A DNA stretch of 64,000 nucleotides from positions 24,086,509 through 24,150,508 of the forward strand of contig CM033112.1 of NCBI GenBank assembly GCA_019321725.1, written 5' to 3'. The notes below the pieces were generated by a model. It searched no databases, was not told the DNA's origin, and saw only the letters and a program-made list of their open reading frames with translations. The DNA comes from Paulownia fortunei (Eukaryota > Streptophyta > Magnoliopsida > Lamiales > Paulowniaceae). This document shows, piece after piece, positions 47,601-59,499 of this stretch; positions within the stretch are counted from its first letter, which is position 1, and the number at the start of each line of letters is the position of its first letter. The position numbers were made by a program, and so were the translations under genes.

Positions 47601-50600
47601 TCTCCTAAATTTTTTACCAAACACTCTAGGACATCAAATAAACTCTCAAAAACATCTTATAAAATATTTTCAGCTGCTTATAAGCTCAGTCAAACACCCT
47701 CTAAGTTGCATGACAATTGTCATGAAATCTCACACTCGGCTGACTAACCTTGTGATACTTGTGGTTGTGTGAGCATCGGACGAGTATCACATGGACAGTT
47801 TGGAACATGAATAATGGGCCGCAAGGGAAGAGGGTAGCATTCGTTTTAACATATATACAATTGCAAGTCCAAGTTGAGGAACACAGTTTCCAAGTGAAAT
47901 GATCATAACACCTCAGAAAAGCATTCAGCTACAAAAACAATGACCCATGAGTCTAGGGCATACTAACCCTTTCAGCACTTCTATATGCAAGAATACTTCC
48001 TTCATAATCTTTGAGCTCATATTTGACTTCACCAAGCAAGCGAAAAGCATCAGGATAACTTGGTTTCTTCTGCAGAAGTAGGCCAATTTAGAAACAGAAC
48101 TCCCAGCTCGAGATAATTTCCAATCTGCTATGTCCATCATGATAGCGAAATAAGAGCAATAAATAACGAACCTCAGTCAATTTTTCAAGCAAAGTTGCAG
48201 CTCTTTTATATTCTCTCATTTCTGCTAATGTCACTGCAGCTCCCTACAAAAAACACTTTGAGTAAATTTGAAAGGGTTGGATTAGTTGATAAATGACACC
48301 ATAGAGTTACTGGAATTCTTTCTGGTGCAGTTACAGTCTGGACATTTTCTTATCAAAACGTTCAAATAGCCGCCACAGAAAATGGAAATCATTTGGCTTT
48401 TAGAGCTGCCTCCAGTGTAGTTGTTCTTGATGCACAGCTAGTTCAAGGTTGTTCAAGACACTTTACAAAAAAATTATGAAACATGAGAATCTTCAAAACA
48501 TACTATGATCTGACTTAGACGCCTATATACTGAGAATTTACAAGCATAAGAATTGCTGTACACTGGTCACACTAGCTTGGTCAAACTTACCATCATTAAG
48601 GCTAGTCACACTATGTTATTCTAGAGTTGAACTTTACAAAAGCTTCCCTCTCATTCCTAATTAGCATCTAAATATTGCTAGGACCATGTTCTTGCAATGC
48701 AAATCCCACTATCTGTCTCCACTAGCGAAAGCAAGTGTCTAAATTGGACACCTGTTCAACAGGTGAACCTTCACAATGCAAACCTCAGATGGGGGGTGAA
48801 TTTATCAGATTCAGCATTATTTCAAAATTACGCACTGATACCAGATTTTATTAAATGACGTAACGAATTAACGAATTCGACCAACTCAGTAATTTTCCCA
48901 TACAGCTACAGAGCATTATACAATACATACGATTTTATCTCATCATCACATTGCAACTCACTTCAAGAGCAGTTGAATCTTCAGGTGAGATACCAAGTGT
49001 TTCTTCAAACTGCTTCAGCCTCTTCTGCAAAAGTATAAGAATATTATGGTAGATGGCTGACGCTTTGAGACATTACTCTGTTTAAAGCCTACAGATATGA
49101 CAGAATGATGTAAAGGGAGATGTTATGAATAGAAGCAATTGAAGGGTCTTCTAGACTATGATATGTACAAGAATGGAGCAAGAAGCAAAGGAATTATATT
49201 AAGTGAACAAGAAACAGTTCTGAACAGATGCGGATATACAGAATATAACAACACTAACATTACATTTGGCTGACTGCATAAGTAATCCATGGAATAATTT
49301 CAAACAAGTGTAAACACATGCCAAAGTGGAATTCTAAATATAAAGTCTTAAGGGCTATTGGAATTTTGCACCAGCGAACAAAAATAAAGAAAGCAATAAG
49401 CAGTAACCAAACATCTAAGTTAGGATCAGATATAAATCCACTGCTTGAAGTCAAGGATATTATTCTCACCTCAAGGTTTGATCTCTCTTCTTCTGAAATT
49501 TTATTAACTGTGGCAGCCTCCTCTCTAGGGCTGACACTGTAATTCCAATGCCCATATTAGTTTTATATACAAGTAGATTGCAAATAGTAGATTTTTCACA
49601 ATAGGACATCAAAATTCAATGCACGCAGTTTAGGAGATTGACATGTTCTGGCCAAATGTTTAGACTTAGTTTCCTCTATTTGGTGTGGTTTGACACATCT
49701 TATTTTGTACAGAACCATGAGCACCCTCAAGTTAGGACCAACATAGGGTGGAGAGCTTAAAACAGACATTGACATAAACTTTCGAATGGCAAAACAAAGG
49801 GAGATTGAATCTAATGGCTCAAAAGCCAAAGAACCTATTAGCAAAATGGGAAATTACTATTGTAAGTAGATCCCTAGCATAAAATAACACATACAAGTAT
49901 ATTATAATGAATTTAAAGACCTCTGTTTTGTCTTTTCAATCACATCATCAGTGCAAAGCACACAGGAAACCATATGACAGGACAAATCTTGACGGCAATA
50001 CTTAGAACTGAACAGGAAATGGACTGTGAAAATTGAATCAAACACAATGACTTAACCAAATCCAGGAGCTTATGAATCAGAGAAATGCACCAGCAAATGG
50101 CCAGAGAGTTTGGTCAAAGTTGTTGAAGTTCTTTAAACATGTACCTTCCAGAAGGGAGAAAGTCTCCAAGAGCAATACTAACCCAAATGCAGCAACTGCA
50201 ACTCCAACTCCAATCTACCATATCCATTCTAAAATATGGAATCAGCAATCATAGGACAACTCAGAACATTCTAAGAAAGAACTAAATAATTGCATCAGCT
50301 AAACCAGTGATATTACCTTACTCCCCAGTCCAATTGTGCTACTGTTTGTCTCACTTGGAGCATCATAATCAATTGCCCCAAATTCTTTCTCCTCTTCTGC
50401 TTTTTTCTGCTCAAGCGCGGACCTTCACAGTTGGTAGAAGTTTATGGTCAACGTAACTACAAATCAAAGTTGCTTACAGTATAAAAGAGAGAAAGAGAGA
50501 TAAAGGTTACAAGGCCGAACTACTGAGAAAATAGATGTATTCCATTGCTATGCGAATGGATGAAACCCGGGGAATAGATGGATAATGGATGTCAAAGTGG

Positions 50601-51365
50601 TAAAGGAGACCAACTTTAAACACTCTATATTGGAAAGAAAATGTTCAAGTGGTTAACGGAATAAGTGCTGCTGCACGTATAAGGAAGAATCATGGCACCA
50701 AAAGCAAAACAAAAGACAAAAAGTTACAAATCCAAAATGTAATTTCTAAGTTCAACCACATTTTCTTTATGCTGCGGACTGGGCTACATAGCTGGACAGA
50801 TAATCCGAAAATAAAAAACTAGAAGAAGAAAAATGAAAAAGAAAACCTGATAGAGGGCACCTTACTTTCTAATAGCTTGGAGACGTTGCTCGAACTCAAG
50901 GTCATCGGAAGAAGTGTAGTTCAATTTTCCACCAGTTGGAGAACTTAAACCAGGCGCCTCTGCAAAGAGGTTAGAGAAAGGTCATTTCTTTAACAGTGTG
51001 GGAGGAGTTGAACAGGGAAAGAAGCAAAATCAACAGTGGAAGAATAATGATATGGAGTTACGGTTAGGTAAGGTGGAAGATTGCTTAGGGGACGACTTCA
51101 TTTTCCTGTAACAAGTCAACAAGTTAAGTTAGCAGAGGACTATTATCACAAAGAAAAATACTGAAATGAAACGAAAAAGGCACGTGATGAGGGGTTACTT
51201 GCTGTCAGCCTTTCTTGATTTCGGGCCAAAACCGCGTTTAGAGGGAGAAGAATCCGAGCATTGGATCGAAATCCCAAACCCCGACTTGGGATAGTTAATA
51301 TGATTACAACAAGGGCCAGATGATCTGATAGGTGAGAGATGAGGATGAAGCAGAGCAGCAGCCAT
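41625..51365 (-). CDS. SLOW GREEN 1-like chloroplast TPR protein
   Basis: 14 exons on the minus strand: 51365-51199, 51105-51062, 50959-50866, 50422-50317, 50214-50145, 49536-49470, 49024-48962, 48243-48172, 48069-47968, 47159-47085, 46784-46668, 45478-45362, 44329-44273, 41681-41625. The N-terminus (MAAALLHPHLSPIRSSGPCC) is rich in alanine, serine and arginine with few acids, like a plastid transit peptide. A glycine/valine-rich membrane segment is coded in exon 5 (IGVGVAVAAFGLV). Exons 7-13 give tetratricopeptide repeats, for example GAAVTLAEMREYKRAATLLE and LGKAYSDWGHISDAVSVYDQ; the last exon codes AHFFAPDKAKVLVDKYSR. About 402 residues if whole. The family member SG1 (At3g18420, from memory) is needed for early chloroplast development. 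Exon 5 is one base short for its neighbours' phase (see findings). Introns hold two TIR elements. Confidence 0.87.
41963..43426. mobile_element. TIR element with extremely AT-rich interior, in the last SG1-like intron
   Basis: Left end GGGCTCGTTTGCTAGG (41963) and right end CCTAGCAAACAAGCTC (ending 43426) are inverted copies with two or so differences. Flanks are TTA on the left and TTT on the right, close to the 3-bp duplication of PIF/Harbinger elements. No ORF is seen. The interior from about 42120 to 43365 is made almost wholly of TAT/ATT-type words with very few G or C. It accounts for most of the 2.6-kb last intron. Confidence 0.6.
47356..47701. mobile_element. MITE of about 346 bp in an SG1-like intron
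   Basis: Left end GGTTATGTTTGGCTAAGCT and right end, read on the minus strand, GAGGGTGTTTGACTGAGCT are imperfect terminal inverted repeats (about 13 of 19 match). The inner parts also pair (TTTTATAAGC and GCTTATAAG). There is no coding sequence and no clear target duplication. GTTTG-type TIRs are common in plant MITE families. Confidence 0.55.
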
Positions 51366-51640
51366 TGTTGTTTGTAATTGAAATTGTGCTAAGACTTGTG
51401 AGAAGCAGCAGGAGGCTTATCGTTGGACTGCCACTAAAAATCGCTTTTCGCTTAGAAGCGAGTCTGTCCGTGGAGTGAAAACTCGCGAGTATTATATTTT
51501 GTACTTACCTTATCCGACGCTTAAACCCAACAGACCTACAACCTGTACTAGTTGCGGTAGGGTTTTATCCATCCCCCCAAGTCGAGATTTCTTCGTCTTT
51601 CCTCCTGGAAAAAGAAAATCAAGCAAGCAAGCAAGAAGCC
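51366..51640. promoter_or_regulatory. Shared promoter of two divergent genes
   Basis: Only 275 bases separate the ATG of the SG1-like gene (minus) from that of the small gene at 51641 (plus). A telobox in reverse orientation, TAGGGTTT, lies at 51558-51565. A bidirectional promoter is the simplest reading. Confidence 0.6.
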
Positions 51641-52036
51641 ATGGAGCAATCACCCCGGGGAGAGAGTAGGAATAACAATCACAGTAAACAGAATAATAAG
51701 AAGAGTAAAAGGATGCCGAGCCCTCAAGAGCTGGTGGCCCACTACGAGAAGCAGGGGATGGAAACTCAGGAGGCCTCCCTCAAAGTCATTCAGGATTTGC
51801 AGGGAGCCCTCTTCAGGATGATCACCGCCAACCGCAAGCGCAAGTCTCCAGACGTCACCTCGGCCAAGCTCGACGCCATCCACTCCCGCCTGCTTCATCT
51901 CGAAATGAAGATAGATTCCAAGCCCAGTTACCCACAGGCCCTGGCTCTCGGTGTCGCCTCTGCCGGCATTTGGAATGCTGCCGTCCAACTCTGGAATTCC
52001 GTTCGCCAGGCCACCTCTTCTTCACACTCTTCATAG
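51641..52036 (+). CDS. Small protein of 131 residues, function unknown
   Basis: A single open frame with ATG at 51641 and TAG at 52034, in locally GC-richer DNA. The first 26 residues are basic and asparagine-rich. A middle segment (SPQELVAHYEKQGMETQEAS, then KVIQDLQGALFRMITANRKR) looks like two helices, and KLDAIHSRLLHLEMKID may form a short coiled coil. A small-residue stretch near the C-terminus (ALALGVASAGIWNAAVQLW, about residues 100-118) could be a weak membrane helix. Codon use is clean and the frame is open at GC-rich third positions, so I take it as real. I do not recognise a named family. It shares a short promoter with the SG1-like gene. Confidence 0.75.
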   Translation: MEQSPRGESRNNNHSKQNNKKSKRMPSPQELVAHYEKQGMETQEASLKVIQDLQGALFRMITANRKRKSPDVTSAKLDAIHSRLLHLEMKIDSKPSYPQALALGVASAGIWNAAVQLWNSVRQATSSSHSS

Positions 52037-53179
52037 TATATTCAATTCGGAACGGAAGTATAAGATTAAAAGGCTTGCCTTTTTTTGCTCTACTGTTGTC
52101 TTCCTTTGGTGGCGGTGTTTGTTGCTCTGACTTCTGCTGTCTCTCATGTCACAGCTTTAATTTCCTCTGTATTCACAAGATGTGGAATCTGGATTCTATC
52201 TATAATTCAGAACACCATTTTACCGGCACTTCTCTTCAACAGTTTACTAGGCATTTTTTTTTCTTTAATGTGATGTTATTTCCATTCTCACTCGAAGAAT
52301 TAGTAGTCTCGCATGGGGTCCAAAAGATTCTGTCTTGTTCACAGAATGAAAATTGCTAAGAGTGCTCTTCATCTTCTTGTCATGTTATTGTAGTTGTGGC
52401 ATTAATCATCATTTAATTTTTATTCTTATCTAAATATCAACTGATCATTCAAAAGCGCACGGTGTGTTTAGTTCATCAGTTGTCCGATCAAGATCATGGT
52501 ATGTTTGTTTGTCAGTTGTCCCATTTGACATATTTGTTTCATTTGTAAACACCATTAGGTAAACCAACTTTCCAAGAATCTGAAACTTGAAGAACCTGGG
52601 TGGTTAAAGTTTGTTAAAACAGCTGATGAGGATAAAGGTGAGAAAGATTGGGTTTAGCTTGACCAGGCTTACACCAGAAGCGTGGTGAAGGTTTGCCCAT
52701 CGTTAGTTCTGTTGACTGCAGGTACTAGTTTTTCACCGGTGATATAACAGCTTGGATTTGTTTTACATGCATTCCTCAAATGGCATGCAACAATATCATT
52801 GTATAGGGATGCATGTGGAGACAATTCAATTCCGTTTTTGTAGTTTCACGAAGACACTAGTCTAGAGTTTGGTTTCCCCTTGATAACTTTTAAGTGCTGA
52901 AGTCGGGCCATAGGTATATTTTCATCTGATGTAGGAAGCTTATTTTCATCTATATGTGTCTTTGTGATATATCAAGTGTATGTATGCATTGCCAACATAG
53001 ATGCTTCACATTATTTGAATAATAATTTGAGTATGTTGTTGGCCTTCTCCTCTATTGTTAGTTCAGATTAGCTATGCGGCAGAATATCCAATTTGCTTGC
53101 AGAGGATACTGAAAGCCAGAATAGAGGTAATGTGCAAGGATCTAGAGTTGGTAATAGAGCTTATTTAAAAAGAGCTGCC
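52037..53179. other. 3' flanks of two convergent genes
   Basis: Between the small gene (plus) and the VPE (minus). The first part is likely 3' UTR. Nothing else recognised. Confidence 0.5.
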
Positions 53180-56128
53180 TTAAACAGCGGAAATTGATTT
53201 GCAGATTCTTGCGGCTGCCTTGTTCATCTGCTCTACCGTAATCCTGGCATTACACATGTTAGCAAATGCTCACATGTATTTCATTCCATACCTCGACAAA
53301 GATCCACAATGCTCCTCGTATGTCTTTACCTGTAAGCAAAGAATAAAAGAAAGATATCAAGACACCAGTTGCTAGAAATATGGCTTGTTCAGTTCTGTTA
53401 TATTAGTTAACTGAGCTTATTAAATTTATATATTATCGAAATCCATCAATTGCTAGCAATCGTATAGTGTCCAGGCAGTCCCAAAACCAAATTCCATAGT
53501 GCAACATGCTTTTGAAAACAAATAAAACATATATTGAAGGAGGATTTAACTTACAAATGTCTTAAGGCAGCTCCAGTCATCCACAAGGGGCTGTCCTCCT
53601 GGTCGGACAGTGTGCAACATTGCAATGCCACGTTTAGCTCCGAAAAAAAATTTACTTATTTGCTTTACTTTATTATCTACAAGCATCCTGCTACTGATCT
53701 CATTGAGTAACTGCTTCTGAGCTTCCACCCTCCTTATAGAATCTTTTGGGGCTTTGTAGAACTGGGGGAAGGAAAAGAGGATCCAAAACATGGAAAAATT
53801 ATGATAAGAAGGATGGTGATAGTTAGCAATTTCTTACAATCAACTTTGATACTAAATTATAGTGGATAATCAACAAGGTAAATGAAGTAACCTTCTGCTG
53901 ATAATGGAGGAGGTCTGCTTCCCGCTGGCTTACAGCTTTTACTGCTGATGGGGCAGCACTATGTTTGCTCCAAGTATAATTATCATTCAGTGTACTTGTA
54001 CCCAAATAAGTGTATAAAAGTTCCCTACTAAGCACCGGACTACCATACTGCATAACATGGGAACCAAGATCTGAATTTTCTACTGCTGTCCTCCGTCTAA
54101 CCTGTGCCAATCAGACTAAATCATATCATGATCTGAACGAGAGAGGGGATTTAAAATGAGTTTATACAGATTCATCTCCATTCATGGACGACATTACCAA
54201 TTGAAGCTGCTGCCCCAGAGTTTCAGACCGTAAATCATGTTTTTCACTGCATAATAGAAGTTGGAAGTAGTGAAAGCAACAAAAGAGCCGAAAATATTCA
54301 GAGTGCATAGTGTGATGCATGTGACAGCTCATTTTATCATCAGTAAATGTGTAAAACTGCATGTATCTACAAACCTGCTGCAAAGAGAGAGATTATACCT
54401 GTCTTCCATCCAAGAAACACTGTACACATCCCCCAAACAAACGTCATAAGCTGGAGAAATATAAGGATAGTCATCAGGACAATATGTAGCAAAACTGTCC
54501 TCTGTTGCATTCGCTGCTGTGATTGCATAAATATTTATAGTTTCTGGAAGAAGACCCTCGAATATACTCCCGGATTCACAGGCTTCAAGGTAAAATACCT
54601 ACGTCATATGTAGTGACGAGATCATTAGTATGAGGGTTTCATTTCACTAATAAAACACAGAGCTAATGCAGGCTCAAAATACTGACCATGCTTCCATATG
54701 AAATGCCTTCATGCTTTGTCTTCAGGACATTGATGAGATCATCAGCATAAACGTATTCATCAGAAGGCATCGCTGTTGCAACACGGTGACATGGATCAGA
54801 GGCATTTATCTACTCATTAAGCAAGATAAAAGATGAAAACACTTTTTTCAAATGGTCTATTCAGCCACACCAAGTTGTGCTGCTTTCTGGTTCTTTAACA
54901 TGTATGTTCAAGAAGAATTATATTTAAATAAGATGGGATTCAGATGGGTTGCATAGAAGCTCTTGTATGATCCTTGGAGCACATACGAAAAGGTGACGCG
55001 GATTCAGTAAACTGAATGCTTCCCTTGGGATGAAAATAGTGGCGATGGCTAAAGAACTTATTTTGGGACAGACATGGTGGATGGGACAAAGAGGACAAGT
55101 TAGATAAGAGATTCAACTGGAAATGAAAAGGATTAAAGAAGGAAGGCGTGAAGGGAAGAATAAATCCCACAAAGAAAAAGAGATTGCAGACTTGCCCTTT
55201 CTTTTTTTTTTTTCATTTTCTTTTCTGTGGCTAACCATGGATAGCAGAACATTTTTGAGGTTTGTTAAGCATTTGGTGTGTTTTTTCTGAAGTATCTTCT
55301 TACATGTGTTGGGATAACACTGTTTATTTGCTAATAGTTAACTTTGCAGAATTGACAGAGATCAAGAAAACTCAACACGATATGTAGTTTTTGAAATACT
55401 AACCAACCACTCCAGGACTTCCGTGATCGCTATAGAAAATGAATATATGGTCTTTGGGACCACTATCCAGAACCTTTCCGCTAACTCCTGTGAGAGCACT
55501 TCTATTCCCAAGTATAACAGCAAAAAGGTTTTGGACATTGGCATTCTTTCCAGTATAATCCTGAAGCATATTAAGTTTACATATCAAAAATGCGGTAATC
55601 AACTGAGGCTACAAATACCTCTAATCTGAATTCAACATTTAATTCTAACATGACCTTGGGAACTCCTTCATAGACATTATCACCACTTGGACTATTAATA
55701 ATAACACCAGGCCTAGGATTGTATGCGCCAAATGCTATATCATCATACATGAACACTATGATGTTTTCTTCTTCCAATCCACCTTTCTTAAGTATTTGAA
55801 AGGCGTGGCATACGTCAGCCTGAAACATCATCGTAACAGAACACTTGAAAAGCTGGTTACTGGTATATAAGAATATTCTGTGAACCAGTAAAAATATTTA
55901 GCTTTACACCTGATGCCTATAGTTTTCATAACCACGCGAGCCTGCAACCAACAGTGCCCATCTCGTACCCTCTATGTTATGGGGATTGCCAGTTGGTCCA
56001 GCCTCTCTCTGAAGGAATTTTGATATCTTCGCTGACAAACTTGGAGGATCGTGATCAAGCTGCTGACTAGTGATAGAAGAATCCAGTAGTTCGAGGAAGA
56101 GAAGTGCTCCAAGAATGTGTCGAATCAT
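53180..56128 (-). CDS. Vacuolar processing enzyme (legumain, C13), delta-VPE-like, with premature stop
   Basis: Nine exons: 56128-55910, 55819-55655, 55560-55404, 54772-54687, 54598-54399, 54246-54198, 54101-53892, 53761-53555, 53329-53180. A signal peptide ([20 protein letters not shown]) precedes the propeptide. The C13 protease domain starts at [20 protein letters not shown]. Catalytic His174 is in YSDHGSPG and Cys216 in YLEACESGS, so the dyad is complete. VPEs cleave after Asn/Asp in the vacuole, maturing seed proteins and executing cell death. SPG after the HG is unusual (mostly GPG or APG). The C-terminal prodomain reaches [10 protein letters not shown], then TGA at 53270-53272; 29 more family-like codons ([20 protein letters not shown] and onward) follow in frame to TAA at 53180. 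As it stands the protein has 450 residues instead of 480. Neighbourhood and divergence suggest delta-VPE (At3g20210). Confidence 0.9.
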
Positions 56129-57480
56129 CGCAACTCTGGAAAACTTGATATTTTAGTTGCTGCTGCAGAGAAAATGATGAAATGAGTTGCTAATGGCTTA
56201 AAATAGTAGCTATAATGCTCAGGCCCCCAAAACCTGATCAGAGTCCTAATCACTTTGAAATCCGTTACGAAGTGATGAAATCAACTAAATCATCAAAACT
56301 ATACAATGGCATTTGTTTGAGAGCTGATGTAAGATGTAGGCGTCAAACTTTATTAACTAATTTACAAATGCATCAAATATAAATATCTGTTGCCAAATTT
56401 CTCAATTTCCAGCAGCGAAAGATTTCCCGGAACTATACTTTGTTCAATTTCACATCAAATTACATCAATTAGTTATCTACAGCATTCCCAGAAGTTAAAT
56501 GAATTACAGTATCTTATGGAGGAAATGAACAAAATGCACTGAGGATGAAAAAAGTTACAAAAAAAAAAAACATGGAGAAATCTTCTGACTAAAGCACCGC
56601 TAAAGGTATCATTACAATGACCATAGAAGTCTAACTAGAGGCCTCCCAGATAGCCATCCAATGGGTTGAATTCATACCTTTATTAACCTAGAAATAGGAA
56701 GGCATGAAGACTCAAAGGTACTTCCAAATGTTCACAAGATCTCCCAGCTCAAAGAGATTTTCAAATCTTCTTCTTGTTCTTAAAAAACTGATTTACTCGC
56801 AGCTGCAGTGATCAACTACTCCTTATTGTAGGAAATCTGATGATGATAAATGTACCCGAAAATCAAAGCTGAAGGTGAATAAAAGGATCCAATCTTTAAT
56901 GCGTGTCAAATAATGACAAAGCAATGGATAAGCAAGTCATAATTACAAAATGAAAACATCTCATGTCAATTTAAGGTCAACCTGGCCTCATCTAATGTTT
57001 AGCATAGATGTATCAAGTTGATAAATTTTGATTGCATAAACAAAATGGAAAAAACCTGCAAAGAAATGCTAGGTACCGGTAGGTAGAAAAGAAGAAAAGT
57101 GGAGAAGTACTGAAAAGCTATCTGCAAAAGAACTTGAGAGATCATTCTGCAATAATTTTAGGACACAATCAAAAGTTGTGATCAGAATAAACCTCTCGGT
57201 TTCTGCTTTTTGCCAAGGCTTGAAATTAGTTGGGCATATATAATTAAGAAGGAATTTGTGTTATAGCCGCAATGCGAGGGAATCTCAACCTGCCTTAGTC
57301 TCTTTAATGTATGAAAAGCAACTTAGTCGTCGTTTCTTCAACCTTCTGATCGATGATGGTGTGAAACTAGTTTTGGGACTTTCACTCCGTCGTGAAGAGC
57401 TAGCGGGCAGATTAACGCCATTGTTTCTCTTCTTTCTTCAAAAAATAACTTCCTCTTTCTTCAGATGGTTGAGATCTGAT
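56129..57480. other. Promoter of the VPE gene and intergenic DNA
   Basis: No gene recognised with confidence. Two short stretches at 57250-57480 (minus) have serine/arginine-rich open frames that might belong to the weak gene candidate to the right. Confidence 0.4.
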
Positions 57481-57775
57481 CAAACTTGTTCTCTTCACTT
57501 GAACTAGATCCAACTTGGACATCCCGAAAGTGGCGGCGGCGGCGACGCTTTACAGGATTAACATTCTTCAGCTAATTGTGCCATAAAAAGCAAGAGATAA
57601 CTGACATATACACACACACACACACAACATACTTGTAATGCAAACAAATATGTGTTGCACAAGGCCCAGCACATCTTACAGAAGCTTCTGGCGGCTGTGC
57701 ATTGGCAAATCCTGACCTTGAACAAGAGGTAGAAGAGCATCAATGCTGGAAACAAGTTAAAAATGCACTGCAAAT
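57480..57775 (-). pseudogene. Possible gene fragment, unidentified
   Basis: On the minus strand a frame reads SIDALLPLVQGQDLPMHSRQ from about 57750 and ends at a donor-like CT-GTAAGA. Beyond a CA-repeat-containing gap, KNVNPVKRRRRRHFRDVQVG and SSSSEENKFDQ follow near 57480-57560. The arginine run is coded by CGCCGC repeats. The two pieces do not join in phase with any AG acceptor I can see, and no upstream exon is visible. It may be a decayed gene or part of a leader. Confidence 0.25.
57605..57626. repeat. (CA)n microsatellite
   Basis: About ten CA units. Confidence 0.9.
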
Positions 57776-58077
57776 TAGAGAGATGATATTAATCGAAATA
57801 TAAATCAGATTAACTATAGAGCATAAAAAATTGAAATAATGAAAGAGTTGTAGTTAGATAACATAGTCCAATCGGGAAGCATGAGCAAGTTAAGGAGATT
57901 GGAGAGCCTAATTAAAGATGCGGGACAAAATAAGCCATGTTGTTGTGAAATACTGTGTGATAACTAGTAGGTATTTGCAGTTGATCACACCTCAACTTAA
58001 GAATTTTATTACTTTATTTTTAAAAGTGTAATTTAAGTATTTTATTTTTGTAAACTTAATTATTTTAACACTTCATT

Positions 58078-58441
58078 TAGAAATCATAATGGAGCGGATA
58101 CAAATCCAAACCCGTCCCACTAGCTGGTTTTTAAAGTTATAAACGCGTTTTGAGTGAATTTTGATTTTACCGCCTCGGACCCGTCTCGTTTAATTTTTTA
58201 TTTTAATATATATGTATTTATGTAATATTATTTTTTAAAAAATATATTTTTTAAAAAAAATTAGTAGTGTTATTTTTAAAAATTATATTTTTTTATTAAT
58301 TTTAAATTATAAAGTTGACCTAATGGGTCAAGTGGGTCTAAACCAGACCCAGCAAATCTGGCACAGGGCGGGTCTTGAGTCCTTAAAAACCTTGACAGAG
58401 CAAGTTTTGGGTTTTGACGAACTCGCCCATTGCCATCCCTA
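58078..58441. mobile_element. hAT-like MITE of 364 bp
   Basis: Left end TAGAAATCATAATGGAGCGG and right end, on the minus strand, TAGGGATGGCAATGGGCGAG are degraded inverted repeats starting TAG, like many plant hAT MITEs. Flanks ACTTCATT (58070-58077) and ACTTTATT (58442-58449) match at 7 of 8 positions. GGGTCAAGTGGGTCTAAACC words inside are typical of this family. No coding sequence. Confidence 0.6.
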
Positions 58442-58910
58442 ACTTTATTCTTACAAATAAGTTTTAAATACTTTGTCCTCTCATATTATGTTTATGTTTA
58501 TACCTCCAATATCTTTTCAGATCAAATTTTTATGAGAATGCACTTAATTAGTTGTTGTCGCTTGTTTTTTCCAGTCTTTTCATCAAAAACCAAGAAAAAA
58601 AAGTATTATAATATTATTTTTATTATTATCAAACGGTGATATATTTGCTCAAATAATGTCGATCGCAGTATGAAAAATATTTTAGATACCACCATTTATT
58701 GTATTTTTATCATTGATTGTAAAAAAAAAATTATTATAATATCTTTTTCTCGGCTTTTGAGTAGGAAAAAAAATGAGGGATGAGGGCAAATAAAGAGCAT
58801 TTCGGTAAAACTTTGATCTGAAAATAATATTAAGGGACAAAGTGTTATAATAAATATAAGTTGATGGGGCAAAGTGCTTAAGATTAAACAAAACGATCAA
58901 CACAAATTAT
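58440..58910. repeat. Imperfect inverted repeat of about 200 bp per arm
   Basis: The left arm (about 58445-58640) and right arm (about 58690-58905) read alike on opposite strands: both contain ACTTTGTCC, TTTTCAGATCAAA, and AAGAAAAA or GAGAAAAA followed by a run into TATTATAAT. A spacer of about 50 bp separates them. The small ORFs in the two arms are translations of the same repeat, not genes. Confidence 0.75.
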
Positions 58911-59499
58911 TGAATGAAATATTTACTCAAAACTTAAGTAATAATTAAACTAAGTGAAATTTTACTCTATATTCAAATTCATGATTGCACTAGTTTTTAT
59001 GTTGTATGACCTTAATGATTCATGTTATTTTCTTTTTATTTAGTTTCACAGAATTTTTTGTATTTTTTTTTTGAATTTTCTACTATCTCTTCTCCCTCCC
59101 TCAAAATTTAGTTATTAATCTAACATCTTCTTTTTTTTACATGATAAAAATGATAACATATATTGAAATAATGAATAAAAGAGCATTATTATTTTCTTTC
59201 ATTATTTTCTATTGTTTAGATTGAAAGTTAATTTTATGAATTTTATATAAATCAACATCAACTAAATTTTGGAAAAAATCAAGGTAAAGTTAAAATAATA
59301 AATGAAACGCATGCTCAGTAAATTCTATATATTATTAGATATATTGAACAACTGTAAACTATAAAGAACAAATTGTTGTAAAAAAGTTTTAGTTGATTTT
59401 AATAACCCAAAATGACTTCATACATATTATTAAATTTGATAATAGCATATGAATATAAAGGCAAAATTGTATTTTTATTCATGTAATTGGCTTGCTTTA

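Noticed and set aside
58430..58903. Two similar small proteins on opposite strands
   Set aside because: They are translations of the two arms of one inverted repeat.
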